DNA of 64,000 nt. Source: Tritrichomonas musculus (Eukaryota > Parabasalia > Tritrichomonadida > Tritrichomonadidae). A program made the translations under genes and the position numbers. Shown one piece after another: positions 10,362 to 20,154 of the stretch (its first letter is position 1; every line of letters begins with the position of its first letter). The notes under the pieces were generated by a model, which searched no databases, had not been told where the DNA came from, and saw nothing but the letters and a program-made list of their open reading frames with translations. The DNA is taken from positions 1-64,000 of the forward strand of contig JAPFFF010000099.1 of the NCBI GenBank assembly GCA_039105265.1, given 5' to 3'.

Positions 10362-13300
10362 TTACTTTATTTTAGATGTTTTTGAATACGGGTAATCATA
10401 TATAATTTTTAATTTTTCTAATGTGCGATCAAAATATGTTCTTTTTCTCAAATACAATGAAGTAACTATTAGATCAACATCATCAAAACTTCTAATGAAA
10501 GCTTGAATGATTTCTTTATGTTTATCACTGTATTGTCCAATGAAGCAATTAAATTTTTCTTTATTTTGAAATATTTCATGAATTCGTGTAAGAGGATAAA
10601 ATTTTAATACAATATTAATTCCTTCATCAATTTTGAATGGACAAAATGATTTATCATAATCATCAGAAAGATTGAATTGGATTCCAAGATTTTTCATCCT
10701 TAAATTAAAACAATATAAAAATGTTTTCCAAGCATCGTTAGTCCAGGATGATTTACCAAGTTTAAGTATATCTCTAGCTCTTTCTATTTCACACAAATTT
10801 ATTTGATATTCATAATATTTCAATATTTCACTATTATTTTTCGAATAATTTATTTTCCTATGTGGTATTGCTTTATTTAAACTTTTTGATTTAAGTGCGC
10901 CTAAAATTAATTGATCATCTGCATCATCATTATCATTATAATCATAACTATCAGAATCGATTTTTTCAATGTCTTCTATTTTTTCATTATCATTCAATGG
11001 AACTATTTTTAAAAATTGACGTTTTTCATCTTTTGGAGAAAGAATATGAATATTCGCAGAGAGTAATGCCAGTAATTCTCTCAAATTGGGTTCTTCACCT
11101 TCAGATTGATCAAATAAATATGTAAACTGAGAAAGGATGTTCGTAATCGGTGCCATTTCAACGATATTGAAAGCTCTTGCAGCCATTGCAATTATTGGAA
11201 ATTCAATTGAAGCATCTGTTTGAATTTTTTTGGACAAAATTAAATTAATTTTATTTCTTGATTCATCAGAAATTTTAAATAAATGAGCAACTGTAATAAG
11301 TTCTTTTGATGCTCTTTCACATATATTTTTTATATCTAAAATAGATTCATCGAAAATACATTTTTCAGTTGGCATTTTATCATAATCAATTAAAAGTTCT
11401 ATTTGTTGCCTTCTGATATTTAAAATTTCATTTTTTGATTCTTTTAAATATATGTCAAATTTGCTTTTAATAGTTTCATTGCATATTATATTATCAATAT
11501 ACAACTTGATTTGATCTTCAATTATATCAATGTCCGTTTGTTTACTAATATTCTCTCGTGCTTTTATTATTGATTTTTCTTGAAGTTTATATAATTTTTC
11601 AATTGCTTTTTCTATTTCTTTTGTAATTATTTTTTCCATGTTTTTAGTGCTTTCTTTATATTGAATTGAACTTTTTACATATTTTTGATCTCTCATTATT
11701 TCTATTGTTAATGATAATAGATCATTATATACTTCTTTAAAAGTGACATCGTCTTTGATAATTTCAACAATCTTTAATAAATGATTGTACCAATCATTTT
11801 CGAAGTTGGATAATGACATGTATAATGCGTAAATTGCTGTTTCTTTTGGCATTAAAGATAATATTGTAAAAATATAAAATTTGGGAATATTCTTTTGATC
11901 TATTATTCGTTCAATTGGATCAATGATATGATTAATAAATGATTCATTTGTCTCATTTTCAAGATAATAATGAAAAACATCAACTATTGAAGTAGTAGTA
12001 AATTTTGTTAGTGAATATGAAAAAACTTTCATAGAATCACATTTAAATTGTGCATCAAAAATAGAATAAGCATGCACAAATGAAGAATCAATCATTTCTA
12101 AAAGATAATATTCTGCATATCTGCTAATTTCTTCTTCATTTTTACATTTGTTTATATTTGTGAAAAAATGTGTAAAAATCTGATCTTCATAATGAAAAAT
12201 ATTACAAGATTCGATTCTAAAATACTTGAAAGTCATTTCTTTAATCGTCTCTAAGTCAATTTTTTTAAAGAGAAGTGATGATGCAATTATCGCTGCAGCT
12301 GCAATTTGTGATATACTAATGAATGAAATAATTACGTTTTCGATTTGTTTCAAAAATGGAAATTCATAATCTTTGAATTCAGACAAAATTTTACCTTGAT
12401 TTATTTTTAAATCAGATATTTCTTTATGTAAAAATATCTTATTCGTGAAATTTTCTGAATCATTTTTTTCTGAATCACTTTTTTCTATAATCAAATCAAT
12501 TTTTTTCTTAATTACTTTTCTTACTGCTTTTTCTAAAATATTTATAATGATTCCTGTCATTAATTTTGGATTTTCATTTGATAGTCGAAAAGAAAAGTCT
12601 AAAATTAAACAATATGAATTGATTCTATTTGGTTTGCGTGATTTTATTATAGGATTTTTCTTCAGACATTTTACAATCATCTTATTTGGGTCATTTTTAT
12701 ATTCTTTTAAAAGAGCAGAAATTGCAAAAATACTTCCATATGTATCTGTAAATGGTTGTAATTCATTTGAATTCACTTCACTGTTTATGAGATTGGCCGT
12801 TTCTGTCAATTTTTGAACGTTTAAGAACGAAATAGCTCTTATTGCTGCGATTTTTTGCTTTAATTCTTCTGAATAAGTAAATGAATATTTTACATCATTT
12901 TCTTCATCAGATAATTTGTAATGTTTTGGATAAAGATGAATCCATTGTCTTTCCTTTTTGGCTTTTTTTATACTTTCTGTTGTTCGTAGTGGATAATAAA
13001 TTGCTCCATTATCTGATTGTGAAATTTCTTTTGTAATTTCTTCAAAATTAATAGATTCTGGATCATTTTTAACGAATAACGCTTTGATAAATGAGCCCAT
13101 CGCTGGACCTCCTGGAGATATTTTAATCGAATTGTTTACTCTGATGCTTGGAAATGATAGGCTTTTATGCAAATTATCTGTGCTCGTTATTATTTCAACA
13201 TGGTTGTTTGGTTGTAAATCAAAATTGATTTTATCTTTTATTACATAAAAAACATTGAGTTTTTTGATAAATTCTTGGATATTTCCTTTGGATAAATTAT

Positions 13301-14222
13301 TAAATATATCAAAATTAGCTCTATTAAATATATTTTTATAATATTTGAATGTGTCTCTTTCATCTGTTGTTACATCACCATAAAAATCAATCATAGTTTT
13401 AAAGATATTAATTTGTGAATTGTTTTCGAAACCCATTTCAGTTAATTTGTGCTTGCCAAATATAAGTTGAGTTGTTTTAATTTCAACATCGTCCAAAAAA
13501 GAATTACTTTTAATCAAATCAAGTGCTTCCTCTTCATCTATTTTAATGCTTTGGTAAAAATCTATAAGCTCTAAAACTTTATTTTCCGAATTAGTAAGAC
13601 CAACTTTTTCAATCGCATATTCGAAAATATTTTTAAACGCGAATAATAATTGCGCTTTGATTCCTAGCAAATCATTACTTGTTATTAATGAATGCATGTC
13701 ATTGTAAGATTTAACAAAATTGATCAAACTTCCGCTGTGGCAAGAATCGTTAAATATCAAAAAACTCGTGTTATTAAATTTCATGGTAACTTCATATAAA
13801 TGGAAATAATGAATTTGCGCAAAATATCCATCGTCTCCATGATCATCTAAAAATAAAATTACTTTTTTGTTTTCGTTGTTTGATATCATCTCACATATTT
13901 GATCTAAGGCCGAATTAAATTCTGTAAAATATTGAAAATTTGAATTTTTCTGTTTGATATCAATTTGAAAAGTATCGTCAGCATCAAGTTTGAAATAATA
14001 TTTATTATTTGAGTAAATATATACAGAATAATCTTGTTTTTGCCCAATAGCTAGTATTTTGACACTTTCTTTATCGATATCATAAATGTTAATTGCAAAA
14101 TCTTGGATAAGATTAGCAAAAATAGGCTGATAGTATCCATCAATTACATTTGCATCGATTTCATCATCTGGAATGTTTCCAATTAGACCAATGATAATGT
14201 ATGTATCATTATCTTCACTCAT
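10362..14222 (-). CDS. Caspase-fold (clan CD) cysteine peptidase-like protein with long helical C-terminus
   Basis: 1286 residues. Residues 1-170 look like a caspase/metacaspase-type domain: alternating strands and helices, a hydrophobic strand leading to DDHGD with candidate catalytic His128, and a second leading to DSCHSGS with candidate Cys161. DSCHSG is the classic metacaspase nucleophile context. The remaining 1100 residues are mostly helical, Lys/Glu/Asn-rich and of unknown role. A weakly hydrophobic stretch at about 660-680 (FISISQIAAAAIIASSLLF) could be a membrane or buried helix. This is a host gene and the only long intact one in the window. Trichomonads have many clan CD peptidase genes. 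It could also be a caspase-like scaffold rather than an active protease. Confidence 0.75.
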   Translation of the reverse strand: MSEDNDTYIIIGLIGNIPDDEIDANVIDGYYQPIFANLIQDFAINIYDIDKESVKILAIGQKQDYSVYIYSNNKYYFKLDADDTFQIDIKQKNSNFQYFTEFNSALDQICEMISNNENKKVILFLDDHGDDGYFAQIHYFHLYEVTMKFNNTSFLIFNDSCHSGSLINFVKSYNDMHSLITSNDLLGIKAQLLFAFKNIFEYAIEKVGLTNSENKVLELIDFYQSIKIDEEEALDLIKSNSFLDDVEIKTTQLIFGKHKLTEMGFENNSQINIFKTMIDFYGDVTTDERDTFKYYKNIFNRANFDIFNNLSKGNIQEFIKKLNVFYVIKDKINFDLQPNNHVEIITSTDNLHKSLSFPSIRVNNSIKISPGGPAMGSFIKALFVKNDPESINFEEITKEISQSDNGAIYYPLRTTESIKKAKKERQWIHLYPKHYKLSDEENDVKYSFTYSEELKQKIAAIRAISFLNVQKLTETANLINSEVNSNELQPFTDTYGSIFAISALLKEYKNDPNKMIVKCLKKNPIIKSRKPNRINSYCLILDFSFRLSNENPKLMTGIIINILEKAVRKVIKKKIDLIIEKSDSEKNDSENFTNKIFLHKEISDLKINQGKILSEFKDYEFPFLKQIENVIISFISISQIAAAAIIASSLLFKKIDLETIKEMTFKYFRIESCNIFHYEDQIFTHFFTNINKCKNEEEISRYAEYYLLEMIDSSFVHAYSIFDAQFKCDSMKVFSYSLTKFTTTSIVDVFHYYLENETNESFINHIIDPIERIIDQKNIPKFYIFTILSLMPKETAIYALYMSLSNFENDWYNHLLKIVEIIKDDVTFKEVYNDLLSLTIEIMRDQKYVKSSIQYKESTKNMEKIITKEIEKAIEKLYKLQEKSIIKARENISKQTDIDIIEDQIKLYIDNIICNETIKSKFDIYLKESKNEILNIRRQQIELLIDYDKMPTEKCIFDESILDIKNICERASKELITVAHLFKISDESRNKINLILSKKIQTDASIEFPIIAMAARAFNIVEMAPITNILSQFTYLFDQSEGEEPNLRELLALLSANIHILSPKDEKRQFLKIVPLNDNEKIEDIEKIDSDSYDYNDNDDADDQLILGALKSKSLNKAIPHRKINYSKNNSEILKYYEYQINLCEIERARDILKLGKSSWTNDAWKTFLYCFNLRMKNLGIQFNLSDDYDKSFCPFKIDEGINIVLKFYPLTRIHEIFQNKEKFNCFIGQYSDKHKEIIQAFIRSFDDVDLIVTSLYLRKRTYFDRTLEKLKIIYDYPYSKTSKIK

Positions 14223-14233
14223 TTGAAATAATT

Positions 14234-14239
14234 GAATGA
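14234..14239 (-). promoter_or_regulatory. Initiator-like element of the caspase-like gene
   Basis: TCATTC on the minus strand, 11 bases before the ATG. Trichomonas Inr elements read TCA(Py)(T/A) and usually lie 5-20 bases upstream of the start, so both sequence and spacing fit. Confidence 0.45.
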
Positions 14240-15449
14240 TAAAATCTCAAAAGGATGTTTTTTATTCAATTTTTAAAGCATGTATATCTCAATTGAATAT
14301 CTCAATAAGTTGGCTATTGAAAAATGGAAAATTTTATCTCATTTTCAATGATAATTGAATTTAGTTTTGATAATTTATCTTGAAGAATAAAATTTTTTTA
14401 TTTTTTTTCTTGCTTATATATAATATAAATGATCTATCATATATAAATAATTATCAATAAAAATATAAAATGTTTATTTATTATGAAATACTAAATAAAT
14501 TATTTCAATACTTGACAAAAGTGATTTATTTAATTTTTTAATATACATTAATATATTTTGTACAAAAAAATATTGCGCATAAATTAGTTGATTTATAATA
14601 TTATATATTCATATAAAATAAAATAAATTCATTAATATTAGAAAAAATCATTTTAAAATCGCTGTATTGTTTATTATACATAATTTTTCTCAAATTTTAT
14701 TGATTTTTCAAATATCTTTTCTTAGGTAATTAATATTAACTTTTTGAATACTTTTTTTGTTTCTAATTACTTCTAAGTATCTTGATAATAATAATATTTT
14801 GAGCTATTATTATTTGATGATAATAGTATAAATTATATTTAGTGCCATATATATATAAATATATTAAATGATAAAATATTTTATTTATCATAGTTTCAGC
14901 TTTTTGTTATATAGGTGGACTCGAACTTGATTATCCTAAAAGTCAATTTAATGATCTAAATCCTAAAACATTGTATTTAAAAACTCGATAATTTTTTTGA
15001 GAGTTTAAAAAGTTTATCACAATTTCTCAAAAAAAAAAAAAAATTCTGTAAAAAATCTGATCTAGACTTCCCAATTGTTCTCAATTCTCAGAATTTATTT
15101 CTGATAAAAAATATAAAACCAGATATTCATTCAATTTTTTGAGAGATAATTAATTTTCTAAAAATGGGACAAAGTTTTTTTAATTCAAAAATTTTGAAAC
15201 AAAAGTGAAAAACAAAATCTTAATTTGAATGAAAAAAATTTTAAATTTAAATTTTAATGAGAGGTATTCACTTTGGACATTTTCACTGTATTTTGTTTTT
15301 AAAATACAAAAATTATAATGAATATATTTAATAAATGATATATTAAAAATATTAAAATGATTTATGCGCTTGTTTTTGAGAAATTTTGATTTTTATTTTT
15401 TCAATGCATTATTGTCAAGCTTTATTCAAAATAAAAACAAAAAATCAAA
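14240..15449. other. AT-rich intergenic stretch
   Basis: About 1.2 kb of very AT-rich DNA between the caspase-like gene and a decayed gene. I see no open frame above 60 codons with coding character, no tRNA and no obvious repeat apart from A- and T-runs. Confidence 0.6.
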
Positions 15450-16100
15450 ATGACAGTTTTATTACCCAATGATATATTTGGTGAAAATGATGAAATGGTA
15501 GTAATTGATTCATCATCTCGTTCCACTGGCCCAGTGAAAGTACTTGTCAAACCTTTTGATGATTAAACAGATGATAATCTTTACAATTTTGTCAAACTTT
15601 TTATATTGTTCGTACAAAAAAGGTTAAAATTCAACCTAAAACATTTACTTTTGCTTTCAACATAGGCGTTACCAATATTCTGCCATTACAGATTACTCAA
15701 AAATTTTCGAACTTGGCACATTTAAGATGGGAAAAACAAAAACAAAAAATGAAAGGAGTTACAGTAATGAATTAGCCAAAAACTGATTTAATTCGATACA
15801 TGTAAGTATCGGTTCTCAAACTAATTTATCTGGAATTATTACAAAAAATCAAGACGAAGGTTGGAAATAAAAAGCGCCAAAACCTGTAAGTACTACTTTT
15901 GTATGGTCATTAGAAAATAGTTTCACAAAAAAAAGAACTTATAATGAAATTGTTTATGACTTATCTCAAATAATATATTTATCGTCTTCAAAAACTTACA
16001 ATTTAATGAGGCAATTTATTCCATTACCATCTTTTCAGAAACTTTATCTCAGACTTGGTGATGAAATTATAGGGGTCTCAAAAAGTTTTTAGGGCGACTA
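15450..16100 (+). pseudogene. Decayed gene of unknown type
   Basis: It begins with an ATG after a Trichomonas-like leader (AAAATCAAAATG) and reads MTVLLPNDIFGENDEMVVID... for 38 codons. Coding-like segments in more than one frame follow as far as about 16100, including a stretch ending FIPLPSFQKLYLRLGDEI. Several breaks are present. The IPLPSxxxLYLRL segment reminds me of the region before the catalytic core in some DDE transposases, but I cannot assign it. It lies just outside element X1. Confidence 0.4.
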
Positions 16101-16136
16101 TTAAAGAAACAGATTAAAGTTATAATATTAAAATAC

Positions 16137-16950
16137 AAGGAACGCCACTTTTTGAACTGCGTTCAAAAAGTGTCTAGTACACAATTTTTTTCTTTTAGAA
16201 AAAAGATAATATCTATATAAAAGGCATTCAAATAAACAATAATTTAGTCAAAATTTTATTCTAAAATTAGCATAGCATAAAAAACTTTATTAATGCTTTC
16301 TGTAAAAAAACTAACAAAAGTTTGTAATTAGCAAAAACGCGAATCAGTTATTAACATCAATGTTTGTCTGTCGTTAGCATAGATGTTTATCTGTTGTTAG
16401 CATAGATGTTTATCTGTTGTTAGCATAGATGTTTATCTGTTGTTAGCATAGATGTTTATCTGTTGTTAGCATCGATGTTTATCTGTTGTTAGCATAGATG
16501 TTTATCTGTTGTTAGCATAGATGTTTATCTGTTGTTAGCATAGATGTTTATCTGTTGTTAGCATAGATGTTTGTATGTTGTAAGCATCAATGTTTGTCTG
16601 TCGTTAGCATCTATGTTTGTCTGTTGTTAGCATCGATGTTTGTATGTTGTAAGCATCGATGTTTGTCTGTCGTTAGCATCTATGTATATCTGTTGTTAGC
16701 ATCTATGTTTATCTGTTGTTAGCATAGATGTTTATCTGTTGTTAGCATAGATGTTTATCTGTTGTTAGCATCAATGTTTGTCTGTCGTTAGCATAGATGT
16801 TTATCTGTTGTTAGCATAGATGTTTTTCTGTTGTTAGCATCGATGTTTGTATGTTGTAAGCATCAATGTTTATCTGTTGTTAGCATAGATGTTTATCTGT
16901 TGTTAGCATAGATGTTTATCTGTTGTAAGCATCAATGTTTGTCTGTCGTT
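16137..16950. repeat. Repeat element X1, hairpin end and minisatellite
   Basis: Inverted match of 58228-58982 in X2. The outer end starts ACAAGGAACGCCAC. Just inside is a near-perfect hairpin, CACTTTTTGAAC/GTTCAAAAAGTG (about 16148-16174), then 180 bp of AT-rich sequence, then the 23-bp minisatellite (about 26 copies, 16350-16950) that stops exactly at the Maverick A terminus. With 8517-10066 it accounts for one full X element. Confidence 0.75.
16945..16950. other. Target-site duplication GTCGTT beside Maverick A left end
   Basis: Matches GTCGTT at 8517-8522 outside the opposite A terminus. Confidence 0.85.
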
Positions 16951-17646
16951 AGTAGTAATGGTCTGTGCGGGATGACCATCTAATAATTTTACTCGTACCT
17001 TGCCCAGCATACCTTGCAAGTTAACAAGCTCAGGTATAAAAAATCAGGTATGTTTACTTGTTATTGTTTTTACCCTTGTTTTCATTACCAACCTATACAT
17101 TTGAATAATTTTCTGGAACCCCTTAATCAACTCACCATTTTTGATAGGATAACTAAGTTTTTACAATTTTTCAAAAATTATATTTTTTAAAAATTTTTTT
17201 TATTTTTTATTTCCACTACATATAATGGAAGCCTTTGCTAATTATGCTGCTAAACAACTCCGTACATATGGAACAGATATGTATAACCTTTTTGCTGACA
17301 TTTGTGATAAAGTCATTGATGGTGACCGTGATGCTGTTGATGTTGTTGAACCCTTTATTATAGACGCACAAATGGATATATTCAGAAAGCAGAATCACTT
17401 ATACATATCTTTTCATGATGAAAATGCTGCTTTTCGTGAGTATGGAGAAATATTTGATTACTATATTGATGAGCTTACTGGTGATTACAATGATTATGGT
17501 ATGCCATATCACTTTCCAAAGAAGTTTTACGATGAGGTATACGAATTCTTTAAATACACTGATGAAGGAAAGAAATGCATGAATGAATTCAATCCAAACA
17601 CGAATAAGATTCAGGAAATTTAATTAAAAAAGCAATTATTATTTTT
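16951..17646. repeat. Maverick A terminal inverted repeat (left end)
   Basis: The inverse copy of 7821-8516, equally long (696 bp) and identical wherever compared. It carries a complete 132-residue gene. The inner end is where the copies diverge, just before the 149-residue gene. Confidence 0.93.
17225..17623 (+). CDS. 132-residue protein encoded in the Maverick A TIR (copy 2)
   Basis: The same protein as at 7844-8242, residue for residue. Having the gene in both TIRs means gene conversion that homogenises the TIRs also keeps the protein copies identical. It reads inward, towards the 149-residue gene 43 bp downstream. Function unknown. Confidence 0.75.
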   Translation: MEAFANYAAKQLRTYGTDMYNLFADICDKVIDGDRDAVDVVEPFIIDAQMDIFRKQNHLYISFHDENAAFREYGEIFDYYIDELTGDYNDYGMPYHFPKKFYDEVYEFFKYTDEGKKCMNEFNPNTNKIQEI

Positions 17647-17665
17647 TATTCACATTTCACAAAAC

Positions 17666-18115
17666 ATGAAAGCACCAAAGGTCTATGATTATATAAACAC
17701 ACTCATTTCTGTATTACCGGATCCAGAAAAATATCGTAATTGTGATTTCTCAATATTATGTGAAAAATTTCCTCTAATGATGAATACAAACAGTTTTCGT
17801 GCAAAAGTATTGTACATAAGTCTTAAGAACAATATTAGTGAAACTATGACGATTTATCCTGATAAGATCACAGAAATAGGATTAGAGAACATAACAATTA
17901 CCACAAACTTACGAAGAAGGCTTTCGATGAAGACCCAAGAATTCTTCATAAATGGTAATACAGAACCACAAGAATACAAAGGAAATGATTATTATAATTA
18001 CAGTTTAGAGAGAACAAGTATGTCTACAAGAAACAAAATTAAAGAACTTAGACAAAAATATAATGTACCTGAACCAGAATTATTTGTAGGAAAGCATCAA
18101 GATTTAATTATATAA
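17666..18115 (+). CDS. Conserved Maverick protein beside the ATPase (A)
   Basis: 149 residues, homologous to the Maverick B protein at 24447 (shared NTL, CDKFP-like, EFF(I/V)NGNTE, EYKG, KHQDL). In both elements it is the first gene inside the left TIR and runs convergently into the packaging ATPase gene, here with an 8-bp overlap of the 3' ends. Near its start it has a YINTL..LLP-type motif, also seen at the start of the 334-residue protein (YLVNLLPKP). No enzyme motif is recognised; the conserved position suggests a virion or packaging role. Confidence 0.75.
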   Translation: MKAPKVYDYINTLISVLPDPEKYRNCDFSILCEKFPLMMNTNSFRAKVLYISLKNNISETMTIYPDKITEIGLENITITTNLRRRLSMKTQEFFINGNTEPQEYKGNDYYNYSLERTSMSTRNKIKELRQKYNVPEPELFVGKHQDLII

Positions 18116-19001
18116 AGCTAATATTACTTGTACGAACATTGATCAAAATAAAGTCATGATTCCTCATCTTCATGTAATAATGACATAATTCTTCAAATTC
18201 AACTGACATAGGAACTTGTTGATAAATATATTGCATCTTTTGGCGAGAGAACCCAGAGAAGATGAAGAAAGTTGTTGCATTATTTTTGTAGTCAGTTGGT
18301 ATTGACTTGAAGAATTGTACATTTATGTAAACTATTGAATGTTTATGACGAAGTTGTGTAATGTAGTTGGTAAAATATGATGATTTCAATAACTTACTCC
18401 TAACAAAGTCTTCGCAAAGAATGATAGTGTTCAATGGCTGATTTGGTTTACCGAGTTTGTCATATAGGCCTCGTGAAAGCTCGGCTTGAGCAGGTGTGAT
18501 ACGCAGGAACTCAAACATTTGTTGAAGTTTGTCATTATCTATTGTTATTCGTGGAGTTGTACTATACCGATCATACAATTCTTTCCACAAATCAAGTTCT
18601 TTCAAATATTTTTCAGCATTAGCATCAGAAACAACCTGAATAGGTAATTGAATCAATTCTTGCTGTGCTTCAAAAGTAGAGTCATTAATACTACCATTCT
18701 TGCTGATATAAACTATTAAATGAAAGCTGTTTTCTTTAGGTAAACGAGATATTTGAATGATGTCACGTAGCATTACATGTGTCTTTCCTTTACCTTGAGG
18801 ACCAACCAGAATATTGAGAGAATTATACCATGAATAGATATCAACAGCAATTGGCCGTATTGATTCAGACATTATTTTTCCTTCATTACGTTTATATGCA
18901 GCAGACATAGCAGCATCAATATTAAAAGGCTGTGGCATCATTATTTCATCATCTTCATAATCACTAGAATCAGAACGATAATAGAATTGTGTTGGTTTCA
19001 T
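18108..19001 (-). CDS. ATP: A32/FtsK-HerA-like genome-packaging ATPase (A)
   Basis: 297 residues. Walker A GPQGKGKT at 67-74 follows a strand (LNILV). A Walker B-type IILCED lies at about 194-199. A later conserved block HSIVYINVQFF...P(T)DYKNN...FFIFSGFSRQK corresponds to the sensor and arginine region of the viral A32-type packaging ATPases. The Maverick B protein at 24923 matches throughout. In Polintons this enzyme is thought to pump DNA into the capsid. It starts at the ATG at 19001. The minus-strand leader has a TATTTTTG motif 42 bases upstream. Confidence 0.88.
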   Translation of the reverse strand: MKPTQFYYRSDSSDYEDDEIMMPQPFNIDAAMSAAYKRNEGKIMSESIRPIAVDIYSWYNSLNILVGPQGKGKTHVMLRDIIQISRLPKENSFHLIVYISKNGSINDSTFEAQQELIQLPIQVVSDANAEKYLKELDLWKELYDRYSTTPRITIDNDKLQQMFEFLRITPAQAELSRGLYDKLGKPNQPLNTIILCEDFVRSKLLKSSYFTNYITQLRHKHSIVYINVQFFKSIPTDYKNNATTFFIFSGFSRQKMQYIYQQVPMSVEFEELCHYYMKMRNHDFILINVRTSNISFI

Positions 19002-19062
19002 TTCATTCTCATCAGAATTGTATTACTTTAGTGCAGTGAAAACAAAAATATAGATCTGCTTT

Positions 19063-19620
19063 TTAGATACACATTTTAGTTGAAATTCCGTATCTTACTA
19101 ACTGACTATAAATATCATTAAAACATATTTTTAAATCTAATGCTTTATCATCTTTGGTAACTAATATTCGTTGTATTTTCATGTACTTTGTATTTGATAA
19201 GCAGCCTGTACAACCTTCTTCTTCATCTATGACCAGCTCGACTTTGTCAGCTCTTGTTAAAATTTTTATTAGTTCCATCAGTGAATTACTATGACAAACA
19301 AGATAGTTGTTAACTCTAAGGGGATTAAGTTCATAAATGTTTAACAAAGTTTCAAGAAATTTGTTTTTGATTTCCATGTTCTCAAGTTCGTTTGTAAGAA
19401 GACTTATTTGTGGTTGTAATGGAGATTGAACACTCTCCCCAACTGGAGTAAAATTTATGTTTCTTTCTTGAGGTTGTACACTTGCGTAAGTCTGTAAAGG
19501 AGGAACATTAGGGTACTGTGGTGGTTTTATTTTTATATTCACATTAGTGTTTTGTTCTTGTTTACAACTACTATCGTTTTCACTTGATAAGATTCTTGCT
19601 TTATGCAATACGTTTGACAT
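19063..19620 (-). CDS. Conserved Maverick protein LHKARILSSEND type (A)
   Basis: I start this gene at the ATG at 19620 (MSNVLHKARILSSEND), because Maverick B's homologue starts MSLHKARILSSEND; a further upstream ATG at 19650 is in frame and would overlap the next gene. About 186 residues: a conserved N-terminal tag, a Pro/Gln-rich linker (about 30-75), then a C-terminal domain with CHSNSLMELIKILTRADKVE and CTGC. In both elements it follows the ATPase on the same strand. Function unknown; the N-terminal tag conserved apart from the C-terminal domain suggests a protein-protein docking peptide. Confidence 0.7.
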   Translation of the reverse strand: MSNVLHKARILSSENDSSCKQEQNTNVNIKIKPPQYPNVPPLQTYASVQPQERNINFTPVGESVQSPLQPQISLLTNELENMEIKNKFLETLLNIYELNPLRVNNYLVCHSNSLMELIKILTRADKVELVIDEEEGCTGCLSNTKYMKIQRILVTKDDKALDLKICFNDIYSQLVRYGISTKMCI

Positions 19621-19639
19621 TTCAATGTGAGTAAAACAT

Positions 19640-19873
19640 CTATTGTTCATTATTAGTTAGTTCTCTTAGTTCAGTTTCAAGTTTGGCTACTTTTTCTTTC
19701 AATGAATTGATGTCTTCTATAAGGCTTTCTCTAATGGCTAATCCATTTGAACCCAACATTCCTGTTTTTACATTATTAAGATGCTGCTTGGTTTCATATA
19801 CTCTTTCTTTCAATGATCGCTTTATTTGCTTCAATTGAGGTATTTCCTTCTTATATTCGTTCAAATCTGTCAT
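19640..19873 (-). CDS. 77-residue coiled-coil protein (A)
   Basis: MTDLNEYKKEIPQLKQIKRS..., then GMLGSNGLA(I/V)RESLIEDINSLKEKVAKLE, a strongly predicted coiled coil. Maverick B's protein at 29907 has the same length and is very similar. It is one edge of the block that is inverted between A and B: here it reads leftwards, in B rightwards towards the integrase. Probably an oligomeric accessory protein. Confidence 0.75.
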   Translation of the reverse strand: MTDLNEYKKEIPQLKQIKRSLKERVYETKQHLNNVKTGMLGSNGLAIRESLIEDINSLKEKVAKLETELRELTNNEQ

Positions 19874-19888
19874 TTACTTACTATTAAA

Positions 19889-20122
19889 ATGAGTAATTAT
19901 GAACAAAGGAGAACCTTACATGATGACAAACATCAAAATCATTTTGACAAACAGAGACTCAAACAACAAAAAGAAAGGACAAGAATTAATTCACAGCCAA
20001 CGGTTAAGAAGTATGAGGAGAAAGGTAATATTAATCATGATCCACCAGTAAAAACAACAAAGCCACTGAATTATCATTTGCTTACACTTAACCATTCAAC
20101 AATTTCGATGAACAATTTCTAA
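19889..20122 (+). CDS. 78-residue basic conserved protein (A)
   Basis: Starts at the ATG at 19889 (MSNYEQRRTLHDDK). The upstream in-frame leader to 19826 overlaps the divergent gene and has no counterpart in B. Homologous to the 84-residue Maverick B protein at 29618 (YEERRVLKDSNG..., PTVPKYEDKG..., HDP..KST). Rich in Lys, Arg, His and Gln. Divergent from the 77-residue gene with 15 bp between starts. Function unknown; a small basic structural or DNA-binding protein is possible. Confidence 0.65.
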   Translation: MSNYEQRRTLHDDKHQNHFDKQRLKQQKERTRINSQPTVKKYEEKGNINHDPPVKTTKPLNYHLLTLNHSTISMNNF

Positions 20123-20154
20123 TTTTTTTTATTTAATATTTACACAAAATACAA

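Noticed and set aside
12445-12816. 123-codon plus-strand frame inside the caspase-like gene
   Set aside because: Phe-rich shadow of an AT-rich gene; no leader or homologue.
8517-16950. CRISPR-like look of the 23-bp repeats (also 58228-58775)
   Set aside because: The units follow each other directly with no unique spacers, there are no cas genes, and the setting is eukaryotic. It is a minisatellite.
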